64,000 nucleotides of DNA from Tetrahymena thermophila SB210 (GCF_000189635.1 NW_002476420.1:534625-598624); one strand, 5' to 3'. Counted from the stretch's first letter, positions 25,673 to 37,495 are shown. The notes: a model not told the origin generated them from the sequence alone. Made by a program: numbers and translations.

Positions 25673-28374
25673 AGAAAAATAAATGCGTTTTTTTTAGAAA
25701 TTAGTTGAATAAAAATAAATAAATATTGCTGTTGAGATTTCAAATTAGAATTATTATTCACTAAATATTATAATAGTAAATTTAATAAATAAAAGATTAG
25801 TTAGTTGATTATATATGATTATTTTCTATTTTATTGCTTGTTTTACAATTAAGATTTTATTAAAATATTTATTTCTAAATTATTTGTTATTTATTTATAA
25901 ATGGTTTCTTTTCTTGAAATTAAAATTAAAATTGAATATATAATATATAATAATATGAGTTGATAATTAATTAATTAATTAATATATTTCGAAATACTTT
26001 ATATTTATTATTTATTACCATTTTTTATATATTACTTTAAGATTAAAATAATTTAAAATCTTTTTTTATTTAGGTAGGGTTAAAGGCGTCCTTAAATAAG
26101 CAAAAAATCTAGAAGAAGGCAGGGATAGGCCTTAATTAATGAGGTATGACTGTATTTATTTATATCTTTTGTTTTTTTAGGATATATTTATTATTAGTTG
26201 AAAATATTAGAAATGAATACATCTATCTTAAACAAAAAAGTATAAAAAATATTTATTAATTCTTTTAGTTTAAATTTATTTTATTATCTCTCTCTCTACT
26301 TTATTTGTTTATTTTTATCAATCAAATGCACTTAAAAATAATAAATAATATATCAATTTAATTTAAATGAGCTTTTTCTTGTAACTTTTTTTTTATTGCT
26401 AAATATAAAGCTGAATTCTTACAAATTAAATATGCTTTAAAATTCTCAGTTTTTCTGTAAAATAATTACTAGTAATTTACTATATTCAAGCTCTCCAATT
26501 AAAAATAATTGATTGAAACTTCATAACTTGTATTAATGCTTTATATTTTAATAGTTTTTTATAATTTAAGTAAGAGTGAATAAAATATCTAAAAATACTT
26601 GTAGAACAATTAAAAATTGTAACAGATAAATCTTCTCATATTAATAATAATTCATGATAAATTTCCTTTTTTTTGGTATAATTTAACAAAAGATAAGTTA
26701 AAATAGACTAAAAAAATAATTTCCTAATAGAATATTGAATTTTTATAATAATTTTAATTCAATTTCATTTTATGAATTGCCTAGATATTTTCAATAAGTT
26801 AAGAATTAAATTTATATTACTTACTATTGCTTGAATTTAATCCTTCAAAAATTAAATATTTGATTGAAAATTATATAATTTAGTTATAAGTCAAAAATTA
26901 TCAAGTATTAATATTCAATTACTATTAACTTATTTACTTACTTTCTAACTAGTCTTAATTACTCAAAAATTAAATAACTTTTTTTAATTAAAATCCAATA
27001 AATTACGAATGAAGATTAAAGTAAATTATTTGTATTAAAATTAATCATTTAATGCATGCGAAATGAGTGAATATTTACTGTAAACCAAAATAATATTACA
27101 AAATAAAGAAATAACTGATACAAATTTATTTTTTCATAATAGATCCAAAAATATTTGCCTCTTAAAATAAAAACATCAAACAAAAAGAAAAAGATATAAA
27201 AATCTAGATTTATCTCAAGATAATTTATTATATCGCCCTCATTACTAAATAATATCAATAAAATATTTAAAAACATTTTTATTAGTTAGATAGATTGAAA
27301 AAATAACTAAACTTTCAAATTGTTTATAAAACAATATAAAAATAACTGTAAGCAAATATTGATTATTTTTACTTCCAAAATAATTTTTATTTTATTATTT
27401 TTTAAAAACTACATTCGATTTGATTAACTATTTTTACTATTTTAGTATTATGTTTGAATGACTGTTTTTGCTTTGGTTAAAAAATTCAAATAATTTTAAT
27501 TAATTTCATCATTTTAAAAAATAATTTATATCTTTAAGTTATTTTTATAAATATTTTGAAGTTATAAGGTTTTTAATAAGTATAAAAAATGTAATTTTAT
27601 GTATAAATTATATAATATAAAGCTCTCTTTAATCAAAAATAAAATAATTTTGTTTTGATATTATTTAAAAATCTTTAAGATTAATAAAAATTAAATAACA
27701 AACAAGCTAATAAATTTTTAATATTGAAGTATTTACAGTAATTCTGTAAATGCTAGCTAGAAAGATATTTCTAATAAAATCTAATACCAAGTCTAGTTAG
27801 TATCAAATTTAAATTAACTTATAATTAATCTATGTTTTAGTTCTATTTGGATTTAATCAATTATAATTGCTTCAAAATTGCTTATTAATTCTTTTATAAA
27901 TTTTAAATATTTTTGATATTTTGCTTTCATATTTTTTATATTTTAAAATAATTCTTTTAATTGTTAAATAATTTGAAATAAACAATTTATACTTTTTCAT
28001 TTTATTTTCGAATTATAATAACAAGTTACTTTTAACTAATTAAATTTACTTGATACATTAAAATAGATAAATTTAATTAACTATAACTAAAAATTTATCC
28101 CAATTTATTTATTTATTTATTGCTAATTAAGTTTATCTAATTTAATTTTACATCAAGATATTACGTTATGGTTATAGTTAGTTAGTCAGTCAGTCAGTCA
28201 TTAATTGCTAAATTTTAAAATAACAGCATAAATAAATTATGATCACGAATATACGAATATAGTTTCATTTTAATTAAACACTTTAAATTATCTTAAGTAT
28301 TTACCAAATTTTGTATAATTAAATCAATTAAAATAAAAATATTAAAATCAAATCTAAAAAAACAGTTGAAAAAT
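25673..28374. other. Intergenic, left flank of the eight-Cys gene array
   Basis: AT-rich without a supported gene. 26097-27375 is repeated at 31162-32378. From about 27686 it is the standard upstream flank of the array genes, with GAAGTATTTACAGTAATTCT, a (TCAG)n run at about 28182-28200, and the leader ATCTAAAAAAACAGTTGAAA just before the ATG. Confidence 0.55.
26097..27375 (+). repeat. Segmental duplication SD1, copy a (partner 31162-32378)
   Basis: Starts near AGCAAAAAATCTAGAAGAAGGCAGGGATAGGCC and aligns with 31162 onward through ATTAATGAGG-ATGACTGTATTTATTTATATC to GTAAGCAAATATTGATTATT. Point differences and small indels occur throughout. Immediately right of it this copy has about 310 bp of unique AT-rich DNA, where the partner has a palindrome-containing insert. 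Confidence 0.75.
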
Positions 28375-29495
28375 ATGAGAATTATATGCTTAGCTTTAAT
28401 TGCTTTACTTGCAATATCTGTTGTCTATGCTGATGAAGATATTGATGCTATCAAGGAATGCGCTACTTCTACTGATGCCCAAATGAATTGTGGTGAAGAT
28501 GAAGATGAGGCCTGTGAAAAAGAAAAGGAAAGATTGGAATCATGCATAGATGCTTGTGACAACGGTTCCTTCGATTAAACTATGTATGAAATAGGGTTAT
28601 GCTTTTAAAAAAAGTGTACTACCAAAAACTCAAAGCTCAAAACTGCTTTATCAAATTACATTAAATGTTTCCTTAAATTCCCTCCCACTGAAGATAATAA
28701 AAATGAAGGCGACAATAAAGGTGAAGATGAAAATAAGGGTGAAGGAGAAAAGAAAGATGAAGGCGTAAATAAGGACGAAGATAACAAGAAAGATGAAGGA
28801 GAAAAGAAGGATGAAGGAGAAAATAAGGATGAAGGAAACAAGAAAGATGAAGGAGAAAAGAAGGATGAAGGAAACAAGAAAGACGAAGGAGAAAAGAAGG
28901 ATGAAGGAAACAAGAAAGACGAAGGAGAAAAGAAGGATGAAGGAAACAAAAAAGACGAAGGTGAAAAGAAAGATGAAGGAGAAAAGAAGGACGAAGGAAA
29001 CAAAAAAGACGAAGGAGAAAAAAAGGAGGAAGGAAACAAGAAAGATGAAGGTGAAAAGAAAGATGAAGATACTAAGAAAGATGAAGGTATCAAAAAAGAT
29101 GAGGAAAACAAAAAAGACAAGGTCGAAGAAGGTCAATAAGGCTAAAAGGGAGATAAAAACTCTAATGATCAAAAAGATTAAAAAGACCAAAATGGTAAAC
29201 CTACCAAAGCTGAATAAAGTGTTATTTCTGGTGGAAACTCTTTAGTTTTTGCAGTCACTTTAACTATTTTAGCTTTATTAAATTGAGAAATATTTTATCT
29301 GTATATTATTGTAAATTCAAAATGTAAACATACATAAGACTTGTTAGAATTTTAAGGTTTTTAAATAAATTAAAAAAAGTATTATTTTATTAAAGTTGAT
29401 AAATGGCTAGATTAATGTTTAAATATACCATAAAATTTATTAATTTATCTCTAGTAATAATAATTTAGTATTGCTATTCTCTGATAATTATGATT
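27686..29495 (+). repeat. Array unit, type 1 flank (SD2), copy a
   Basis: About 1.8-kb unit holding flank plus array gene 1. It is repeated head to tail at about 29496-31160, and again at about 32463-34250 and about 41105-42890. Flanks are nearly identical between the first two units, down to TAAAAATTAAATAACAAAC at the start. Confidence 0.75.
28375..29286 (+). CDS. GPI-type surface protein, eight-Cys domain and KKDEG repeats (family B, gene 1)
   Basis: Intronless, 303 residues, TGA stop; internal TAA codons read as Gln. Residues 1-19 (MRIICLALIALLAISVVYA) are a signal peptide. Residues 27-105 hold eight cysteines (KEC, MNC, EAC, ESC, DAC, GLC, KKC, IKC), ending at FLKFPPTEDN. Residues about 110-250 are an imperfect hexapeptide repeat KKDEG[E/N], a charged, probably disordered polyampholyte stalk. 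The tail GQ-rich linker is followed by SGGNSLVFAVTLTILALLN, a small-residue site plus hydrophobic end typical of GPI anchoring. An in-frame TTG nine bases upstream is not needed. Expected on the cell or ciliary surface; the role, possibly a surface coat or antigen, is inferred from layout only. Confidence 0.82.
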
Positions 29496-30138
29496 AATAA
29501 AAATTAAATAACAAACAAGCTAATAAATTTTTAATATTGAAGTATTTACAGTAATTCTGTAAATGCTAGCTAGAAAGATATTTCTAATAAAATCTAATAC
29601 CAAGTCTAGTTAGTATCAAATTTAAATTAACTTATAATTAATCTATGTTTTAGTTCTATTTGGATTTAATCAATTATAACTGCTTCAAAATTGCTTATTA
29701 ATTCTTTTATAAATTTTAAATATTTTTGATATTTTGCTTTCATATTTTTTATATTTTAAAATAATTCTTTTAATTGTTAAATAATTTGAAATAATCAATT
29801 TATACTTTTTCATTTTATTTTCGAATTATAATAACAAGTTACTTTTAACTAATTAAATTTACTTGATACATTAAAATAGATAAATTTAATTAACTATAAC
29901 TAAAAATTTCTCCCAACTTATTTATTGCTAATTAAGTTTATCTAATTTAATTTTACTTCAAGATATTACGTTATGGTTATAGTTAGTCAGTCAGTCATTA
30001 ATTGCTAAATTTTAAAATAACAGCATAAATAAATTATGATCACAAATATAGTTTCATTTTCATTAAACACTTTAAATTATCTTAAGTATTTACCAAATTT
30101 TGTATAATTAAATCAATTAAAATAAAAAGTTGAAAAAT
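29287..30138. other. Spacer between family B genes 1 and 2
   Basis: AT-rich; after about 29496 it repeats 27690-28370. Just before gene 2 it lacks about 26 bp of leader (ATATTAAAATCAAATCTAAA...) present before the other intact genes. Confidence 0.65.
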
Positions 30139-30957
30139 ATGAGAATTATAAGCTTAGCTTTAATTGCTTTACTTGCAATATCTGTTGTCTATGCTGATGA
30201 AGATATTGATGCTATCAACAAATGCTCTGCTTCTACTGATGCCCAAATGAATTGTGGTGAAGATGAAGATGAGGCCTGTGAAAAAGAAAAGGAAAGATTG
30301 GAATAATGCATAGATATTTGCGACGGTACTGGTAATTCAACTTTTTATGAATTAGGGTTATGCTGTTAAAAAATGTGTACTACCAAAAACTCAAAGCTCA
30401 AAACTGCTTTCTCAAATTACATTAAATGTTTCCTTAAATTCCCTCCCACTGAAGATAATAAAAATGAAGATGACAAGAAAGGTGAAGATGAAAATAAGGG
30501 TGAAGGAGAAAAAAAAGATGAAGGTGTAAATAAGGACGAAGAAAACAAGAAAGATGAAGGAGAAAAGAAGGATGAAGGAAACAAGAAAGACGAAGGAGAA
30601 AAGAAAGATGAAGGAAACAAAAAAGACGAAGGTGAAAAGAAAGATGAAGGAGAAAAGAAGGACGAAGGAAACAAAAAAGACGAAGGAGAAAAAAAGGAGG
30701 AAGGAAACAAGAAAGATGAAGGTGAAAAGAAAGATGAAGATACTAAGAAAGATGAAGGTATCAAAAAAGATGAGGAAAACAAAAAAGACAAGGTGGAAGA
30801 AGGTCAATAAGGCTAAAAGGGAGATAAAAACTCTAATGATCAAAAAGATTAAAAAGACCAAAATGGTAAACCTACCAAAGCTGAATAAAGTGTTATTTCT
30901 GGTGGAAACTCTTTAGTTTTTGCAGTCACTTTAACTATTTTAGCTTTAATAAATTGA
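30139..30957 (+). CDS. GPI-type surface protein, Cys domain and KKDEG repeats (family B, gene 2)
   Basis: Intronless, 272 residues, TGA stop. Signal peptide MRIISLALIALLAISVVYA. The Cys domain differs from gene 1: INKCSAST, EQCIDICDGTGNSTFYELGLCCQKMC, giving nine cysteines because GLC is followed by a second Cys, plus a new NST glycosylation motif. The KKDEG stalk is shorter than in gene 1 by about five hexapeptides. The GPI tail is SGGNSLVFAVTLTILALIN. The leader just upstream is shortened. It is the most diverged of the long intact members in the Cys domain while its flanks are almost identical to gene 1, so the domain may have been exchanged by gene conversion. Confidence 0.8.
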
Positions 30958-31161
30958 GAAATATTTTATCTGTATATTATTTTAAATTCAAAATGTATAC
31001 ATACATAAGACTTGTTAGAATTTTAAGGTTTTTAAATAAATTAAAAAAAGTATTATTTTATTATAGTTGATAAATGGCTAGATTAATGTTTAAATATACC
31101 ATAAAATTTATTAATTTATCTCTAGTAATAATAATTTAGTATTGCTATTCTCTGATAATTA

Positions 31162-32378
31162 AACAAGCATAAAATTTAGAAGAGGGGAGGGATAGACCTT
31201 AATTAATGAGGATTGACTGTATTTATTTATATCTTTTGTTTTTTTAGGATATATTTATTATTACTTGAAAATATTAGCAATGAATACATCTATCTTAAAC
31301 AAAAAAGATTTAAAAATATTTATTAATTCTTTTAGTTTAAAATTATTTTATTTTTTTCTATTTTCTTTGTTTGTTTATTTTTTATCAATCAAATGCACTT
31401 AAAAATAATAAATAATTTCTTAATCTAATTTAAATGAGCATTTTCTTGTAACTTTTTTTTTATAGCTAAATATCATACTGAATTCGTACAAATTAAATAA
31501 GCTTTAAAATTCTCAGTTTATCTTTAATACAATTACTAGTAATTTACTAACTTTCAAGCTCTCTAATTAAAAATAATTAATTGAAACTTCATATTTTGAA
31601 ATTATTATACTTTATATTTAAATAGTCTTTTATAATTTAAGTAAGAGTGAATAAAATATCTAAAAATATTTGTAGAACAATTAAAAATTGTAACAGATAA
31701 ATCCTCTTATATTAAAAATAATTAATGATAAATTTGGTTTTTTTGGTAAAATTGAAAATAAGTTAAGTTAAAATAGACTAAAATAAATAATTAATTTCCT
31801 AATAAAATATTGAAATTATAATGATTTTAATTCAATTTTATTTTATGAATTTCCTAGATATTTTCAATAAATTAAGAATATTTATTTATATAATTTACTA
31901 TTGATTGAATTTAATATTTCAAAAATTATCAAGTATTAATATTCAATTACTATTAACTTATTTACTTACTTTCTAACTAGTCTTAATTACTCAAAAATTA
32001 AATAACTTTTTTTAATTAAAATCCAATAAATTACGAAGGAAGATTAAAGTAAATTATTTGTATTAAAAGTTATCATTTAATGCATGCGAAATGAGTGAAT
32101 ATTTCCTGTAAATCAAAATAATATTACGAAATAAAGAAATAACTGATACAAATTTATTTTTTCATTATAGATCCAAAAATATTTGCCTCTTAAAAGAAAA
32201 AGATATAAAAATCTAGATTTATCTCAAGATAATTTATTATATCGCCCTCATTACTAAATAATATCAATAAAATATTTTTTAAAATTTTTATTAGATAGAT
32301 AGATAGATTGAAAAAATAACTAAACTTTCAAATTGTTTATAAAACAATATAAAAATAACTGTAAGCAAATATTGATTA
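31162..32378 (+). repeat. Segmental duplication SD1, copy b (partner 26097-27375)
   Basis: Aligns with 26097-27375. It carries a deletion near 32190, where part of the ATCAAACAAAAAG stretch is missing, and other small differences. It inserts between array genes 2 and 3. Confidence 0.75.
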
Positions 32379-32393
32379 TTTATATATATGTAT

Positions 32394-32423
32394 AGTACCC
32401 TAGGGTACTGCCTTTTTCAAGGC
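32394..32423. other. 16-bp perfect palindrome followed by a hairpin
   Basis: AGTACCCTAGGGTACT (32394-32409) is its own reverse complement. It is followed at once by GCCTT-TTTC-AAGGC (32410-32423), a 5-bp stem with a 4-base loop. It is unusually GC-rich for this window and absent from the paralogous locus at about 27375. Function unknown. Confidence 0.85.
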
Positions 32424-33137
32424 TACATACAAATAGAATACATATGCAGAGTATTTATCTTTTTTTAAAATATAAATTAAATAATAAACGAGCTAATAAA
32501 TTTTTAAGATTGAAGTATTTACAGTAGTTCTGTAAATGCTAGCTAGAAAGATATTTCTAATAAAATCTAATATCAAGTCTAGTTAGTATCAAATTTAAAT
32601 TAACTTATAATTAATCTATGTTTTAGTTCTATTTGGATTTAATCAATTATAATTGCTTCAAAATTGCTTATTAATTCTTTTATAAATTTTAAATATTTTT
32701 GATATTTTGTTTTAACATTTTTTATATTTTAAAATAATTCTTTTAATTGTTAAATAATTTGAAATAAACAATTTATACTTTTTCATTTTATTTTCGAATC
32801 ATATATAACAAGTTACTTTTAACTAATTAAATTTACTTGATACATTAAAATAGATAAATTTAATTAACTATAACTAAAAATTTCTCCCAACTTATTTATT
32901 GCTAATTTAGTTTATCTAATTTAATTTTCATTCAAGATATAAAGTTATAGTTATAGTGAGTCAGTCATACAGTAATTACTAAATTTTAAAATAACAGCAT
33001 AAATAAATTATGATCACAAATTAAGTTTCATTTTAATTAAACACTTTAAATTATCTTAAGTATTTACCAAATTTTGTATAATTAAATCAATTAAAATAAA
33101 AATATTAAAATCAAATCTAAAAAAACAGTTGAAAAAT

Positions 33138-34067
33138 ATGAGAATTATATGCTTAGCTTTAATTGCTTTACTTGCAATATCTGTTGTCTATGCTGATGAA
33201 GATATTGATGCTATCAAGGAATGCGCTACTTCTACTGATGCCCAAATGAATTGTGGTGAAGATGAAGATGAGGCCTGTGAAAAAGAAAAGGAAAGATTGG
33301 AATCATGCATAGATGCTTGTGACAACGGTTCCTTCGATTAAACTATGTATGAATAAGGGTTATGCTTTTAAAAAAAGTGTACTACCAAAAACTCAAAGCT
33401 CAAAACTGCTTTATCAAATTACATTAAATGTTTCCTTAAATTCCCTCCCACTGAAGATAATAAAAATGAAGGCGACAATAAAGGTGAAGATGAAAATAAG
33501 GGTGAAGGAGAAAAGAAAGATGAAGGCGTAAATAAGGACGAAGATAACAAGAAAGATGAAGGAGAAAAGAAGGATGAAGGAGAAAATAAGGATGAAGGAA
33601 ACAAGAAAGATGAAGGAGAAAAGAAGGATGAAGGAAACAAGAAAGACGAAGGGGAAAAGAAGGATGAAGGAAACAAGAAAGATGAAGGAGAAAAGAAGGA
33701 TGAAGGAAACAAATAAGACGAAGGTGAAAAGAAGGATGAAGGAAACAAAAAAGACGAAGGTGAAAAGAAAGATGAAGGAGAAAAGAAGGACGAAGGAAAT
33801 AAAAAAGATGAAGGAGAAAAAAACGAGGAAGGAAACAAGAAAGATGAAGGTGAAAAGAAAGATGAAGGTATCAAAAAAGATGAGGAAAATAAAAAAGACA
33901 AGGTCGAAGAAGGTCAATAAGGCTAAAAGGGAGATAAAAACTCTAATGATCAAAAAGATTAAAAAGACCAAAATGGTAAACCTACCAAAGCTGAATAAAG
34001 TGTTATTTCTGGTGGAAACTCTTTAGTTTTTGCAGTCACTTTAACTATTTTAGCTTTATTAAATTGA
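33138..34067 (+). CDS. GPI-type surface protein, eight-Cys domain and KKDEG repeats (family B, gene 3)
   Basis: Intronless, 309 residues, TGA stop; longest intact member. Signal peptide and first 70 residues are the same as gene 1. Downstream it reads TMYEQGLC where gene 1 has TMYEIGLC. One hexapeptide carries a TAA (NKQDEG), which is Gln under the ciliate code and would be a stop under the standard code. About 22 KKDEG-like units form the stalk. C-terminus SGGNSLVFAVTLTILALLN. Neighbours and flanks are type 1. Predicted GPI-anchored surface protein; role unknown. Confidence 0.82.
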
Positions 34068-34249
34068 GAAATATTTTATCTGTAAATTATTGTAAATACT
34101 ATATATATACATACATAAGACTTGTGAGAATTTTAAGGTTTTTAAATAAATTAAAAAAAGTATTATTTTGTTAAAGTTGATAAATGGCTAGATTGATGTT
34201 TAAATATACAATGATATTTATTAATTTATTGCTAGTAATAATAATTTAG

Positions 34250-36440
34250 TAGGCAAATGGATATAGCTAACCTTGTATATTTGTTTCGTGTATGTCAATA
34301 AAAATTATTTTTTTATCCCCATTAATAATTTAAATTTTAATACAATCCCATTTAAATCTTATGTAAAAAAATTTATATTAGAAAAAGTACCAAATATTGA
34401 GCACTTACGCTTTCACAATATAGAAATTTCATAAAATTAAAGAGACATTATAATATAGAGTATAAAATTAAAGAGATATTATAATATAGAGTATAAAATT
34501 AAAGAGATATTATAATATAGAGTTAATATTAATTTATAAGTTGTTAATAGTTTTTGAATAAAAAGAGTTGTTTAAATAAGTAACTTACATATTTTAGCAG
34601 CAGCATTCTATATATATGTGTAAAAAAAAAAAGTCTAACTCTTTTATATAAAAATTTATATATTATAAATTTCAAAATATTTTATGTTTAATTTCTCTTC
34701 AGATAGCATATTTAAAGCAATATCAAAACATTTTAAAGCAATAATTTTGATTAATAATTTTAAAAAATATATTAAATTTTATTAAAGAATACAGCTGCAG
34801 TTAATTACCTTTATGTTGTAAAAACTACTTGAATTTCATTTAAAAAGAAAATTGTATAATATGTGAATCTTAATTTATCTTGACATTTTTGCAAGTATTT
34901 TACTAACGCTCAATCACTTTATTAAATATAACTTATTGAAATTTTAATTTTTCAAACTAACTCGGAATAAATATTTATCAAAAAATAAATATGCATTGAT
35001 TACTTAGAAATTGTAACAAAACAAAATTTACTTCTGATAAAATTTGGTAATAATTAATTAAGATATTTCAGTAAAAAATAATCATACAAATAAATATATT
35101 CTAAAAGGACTAAAATATAAAAATTATTTTAGAATATTTAAATTTAAAAAAATATTTTATTAATTTTTTAAAAGAATTAAAAAGAATTTTATATTTTCCT
35201 TTATTTTTAATCACTAAAATTGAATTTAATGATAGCTTAAATATATTATTAGGTACTAACTAATACTTGCTAACTTACTGATAATTAAATTATCTAAATT
35301 GTTCTAAAATTAAATAACTTATTTTAATAATCATTCATTATACATAATAAATTACTAAGATTAAAATAAAAAAGTTTTGGTAATAGTAATGATTTTATAT
35401 GAATTAAATTATAGATATTTACTGTAAATCAATATATTTACACATAATTAAAATTAAATGATACAAATTAAAGTTATCCAACCCAATAGATCCAAATATA
35501 TTTATTTGTTTCTTAAACTAATAATTCATTAAAAAAGATAAAAGTATCTGGCAAATAAAAGTTATTATATTTTATTTCTTGCATTTCATTTTTGATTTAC
35601 AAAATTTTTTTGATTATATATTATTAAGAAATTAATAAGATTGAAAAAATACCATATTAATTAATACTTTAAACAAATTTTTTTATAAGAAGTAACTTAT
35701 TATGGATATAGAAATTTTTTTTTTTAATTTCACTGTTTTTTAAAATCAGCAAGCTTTTCATTTTAAATTATCAAAATTATTTATATAGTAATAATATTTT
35801 AAGCTTTGTATTCAAAATGATCAATTATTTTTAATTATTTTTTTAGGTATGAGTAAATATTATGTGGTACTATCAAGTAAATTCAAGCATTTTTAATTAA
35901 TTTTATTCATTAAAAATGATAATTTATCTTCATCATATAGTAAAAAATCTTTTAAAAAAATAAACTTTTTTCAAAACATAAGTTTATAATATTATTTCAT
36001 TGCATATGCATTATGAGTGTTAATAGTTTAATCATGAAATAAATAAATTGAAATAAAACCTCAACCAACAATAAGTGCTCTTAAAAATTTAATAGTATTT
36101 ATATTTTTAGAGTAATTTAGAATATATCTAATCAAAATTTCATCTTATACAAATAAATAATGCACTCACTTTTTATATTTTATATAAACTGTATCATTAG
36201 AAACTATTAATGAACAAGTAAATAAATAATATATTTAAATTAAATATTCATGTACAAATATAAAAAAGTTACTTTTAATTTATTAACTTTATTATATACA
36301 TTAAAATAGATAAATTTTATTAACTATAACTAAAAATTTATCCCGTTTTATTTATTTTTATGATTTAATATCATCTACTTTAATTTTACTTACAAGATAT
36401 TACGTAATAGTAAGTAAGAGATTGATAAATTATAAAATAA
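34250..36440 (+). repeat. Segmental duplication SD3, copy a (partners 42890-44945 and about 47200-48620)
   Basis: Begins GCAAATGGATATAGCTAACC in both full copies. Shares the ATTTTAGCAGCAGCATTCTATATAT block, GAGAATACAGC and the TTGCATATGCATTATGAGTG block. Each copy leads into a family B unit, and the second and third lead into truncated pseudogenes. Confidence 0.75.
34431..34523 (+). repeat. Tandem repeat, 3 x 31 bp
   Basis: Three adjacent 31-bp units beginning ATAAAATTAAAGAGA and ending TATAGAGT, at 34431-34461, 34462-34492 and 34493-34523. Only one C/T difference is seen in unit 1. The paralogous spacer near 43105 has a single diverged unit, so this is a local expansion. Confidence 0.92.
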
Positions 36441-36592
36441 CAGTAAAAAAAATTAAGATTTCTTAGCAAATTAACAAAAGTTTCATTTCCCTTAAATACT
36501 TTAAATTATCATTAGTAATTATCAAATATTTTATAATTAAATCAATCAAAATAAAATAATTAAAATTAAATCTAAAAAAACAGTTGAAAAAT

Positions 36593-37495
36593 ATGAGAAT
36601 TATATGCTTAGCTTTAATTGCTTTACTTGCAATATCTGTTGTCTATGCTGATGAAGATATTGATGCTATCAAGGAATGCGCTACTTCTACTGATGCCCAA
36701 ATGAATTGTGGTGAAGATGAAGATGAGGCCTGTGAAAAAGAAAAGGAAAGATTGGAATCATGCATAGATGGTTGCGACAACGGTTCCTTCGATTAAACTA
36801 TGTATGAATAAGGGTTATGCTTTTAAAAAAAGTGTACTACCAAAAACTCAAAGCTCAAAACTGCTTTATCAAATTACATTAAATGTTTCCTTAAATTCCC
36901 TCCCACTGAAGATAATAAAAATGAAGGCGACAATAAAGGTGAAGGTGAAAATAAGGATGAAGGAGAAAAGAAAGATGAAGGTGAAAATAAGGATGAAGGA
37001 GAAAAGAAAGATGAAGGTGTAAATAAGGACGAAGAAAACAAGAAAGATGAAGGAGAAAAGAAGGATGAAGGAAACAAGAAAGATGAAGGAGAAAAGAAAG
37101 ATGAAGAAAACAAGAAAGATGAGGGAGAAAAGAAAGACGAAGGAGAAAAGAAAGACGAAGGAGAAAAGAAAGAAGAAGGAAACAAGAAAGATGAAGGTGA
37201 AAAGAAGGATGAAGATAATAAGAATGGAGAAGGAGAAAAGAAAGACGAAGGAGAGAAGAAGGATGAAGGAAACAAGAATGAAGAAGAAACAAAGAAAGAT
37301 GAAGGTATCAAAAAAGATGAAGAAAACAAAAAAGACAATGTTGAATAAGGCCAAAAAGACCAAAAGGGAGATAATGGCTCAAAAGATCAAAAAGATCAAA
37401 ATGGCAAGACTGTTAAAGCTGAACAAAGTGTTATTTCTGGTGGAAACTCATTAGTTTTTGCACTCACCTTAACTATCTTAGCTCTATTAAATTGA
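36593..37495 (+). CDS. GPI-type surface protein, eight-Cys domain and KKDEG repeats (family B, gene 4)
   Basis: Intronless, 300 residues, TGA stop. Signal peptide and Cys domain match genes 1, 3 and 6 almost exactly (DEDIDAIKEC), except CIDGCD for CIDACD. The stalk and C-terminal linker are of a second type: EDNKNGEGEKKDEGEKK, ETKKDEGIKKDEENKKDNVE, then QGQKDQKGDNGSKDQKDQNG and SGGNSLVFALTLTILALLN. The protein thus joins a type 1 N-terminus to a type 2 C-terminus, as expected after gene conversion. Predicted GPI-anchored surface protein. Confidence 0.82.

Larger units (their letters stand above)
30958..33137. other. Spacer with SD1 copy b and palindromic insert
   Basis: No gene seen. 31162-32378 duplicates 26097-27375. 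32379-32462 is a unique insert with a 16-bp palindrome and a hairpin. From about 32463 the standard type 1 upstream flank resumes. Confidence 0.6.
34068..36592. other. Spacer SD3, copy a
   Basis: AT-rich, no gene seen. About 34250-36440 is repeated at about 42890-44945, and in part at about 47200-48620. Holds a 3 x 31-bp tandem repeat at 34431-34523. The last about 120 bp before gene 4 match the region before gene 5. Confidence 0.6.

Noticed and set aside
27049-27276. Minus-strand 75-codon hydrophobic frame in SD1
   Set aside because: The duplicate copy near 32090-32275 carries indels that break it; likely chance in AT-rich DNA.
28366-28578. A 70-residue protein ending at CDNGSFD
   Set aside because: The TAA after FD is Gln in this organism; the frame continues to TGA at 29284. 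The same applies to the copies at 33129, 36584, 39179 and 41781.
28651-29190. Long minus-strand frames of repeated FLFPSSFFSPSS or FILLFSFIFLVSF type (also near 30412-30861, 33414-33971, 36869-37363, 39464-39940, 42066-42605)
   Set aside because: They are exact antisense shadows of the KKDEG purine repeat; their length follows from the repeat period. No signal, no independent conservation and no start context.
28793-29245. Plus-strand Lys/Arg/Met-rich frames (MKEKRRMKETRKMK type) in all array units
   Set aside because: +1-frame shadows of the KKDEG repeats; the true frame carries signal peptide, cysteines and GPI tail.
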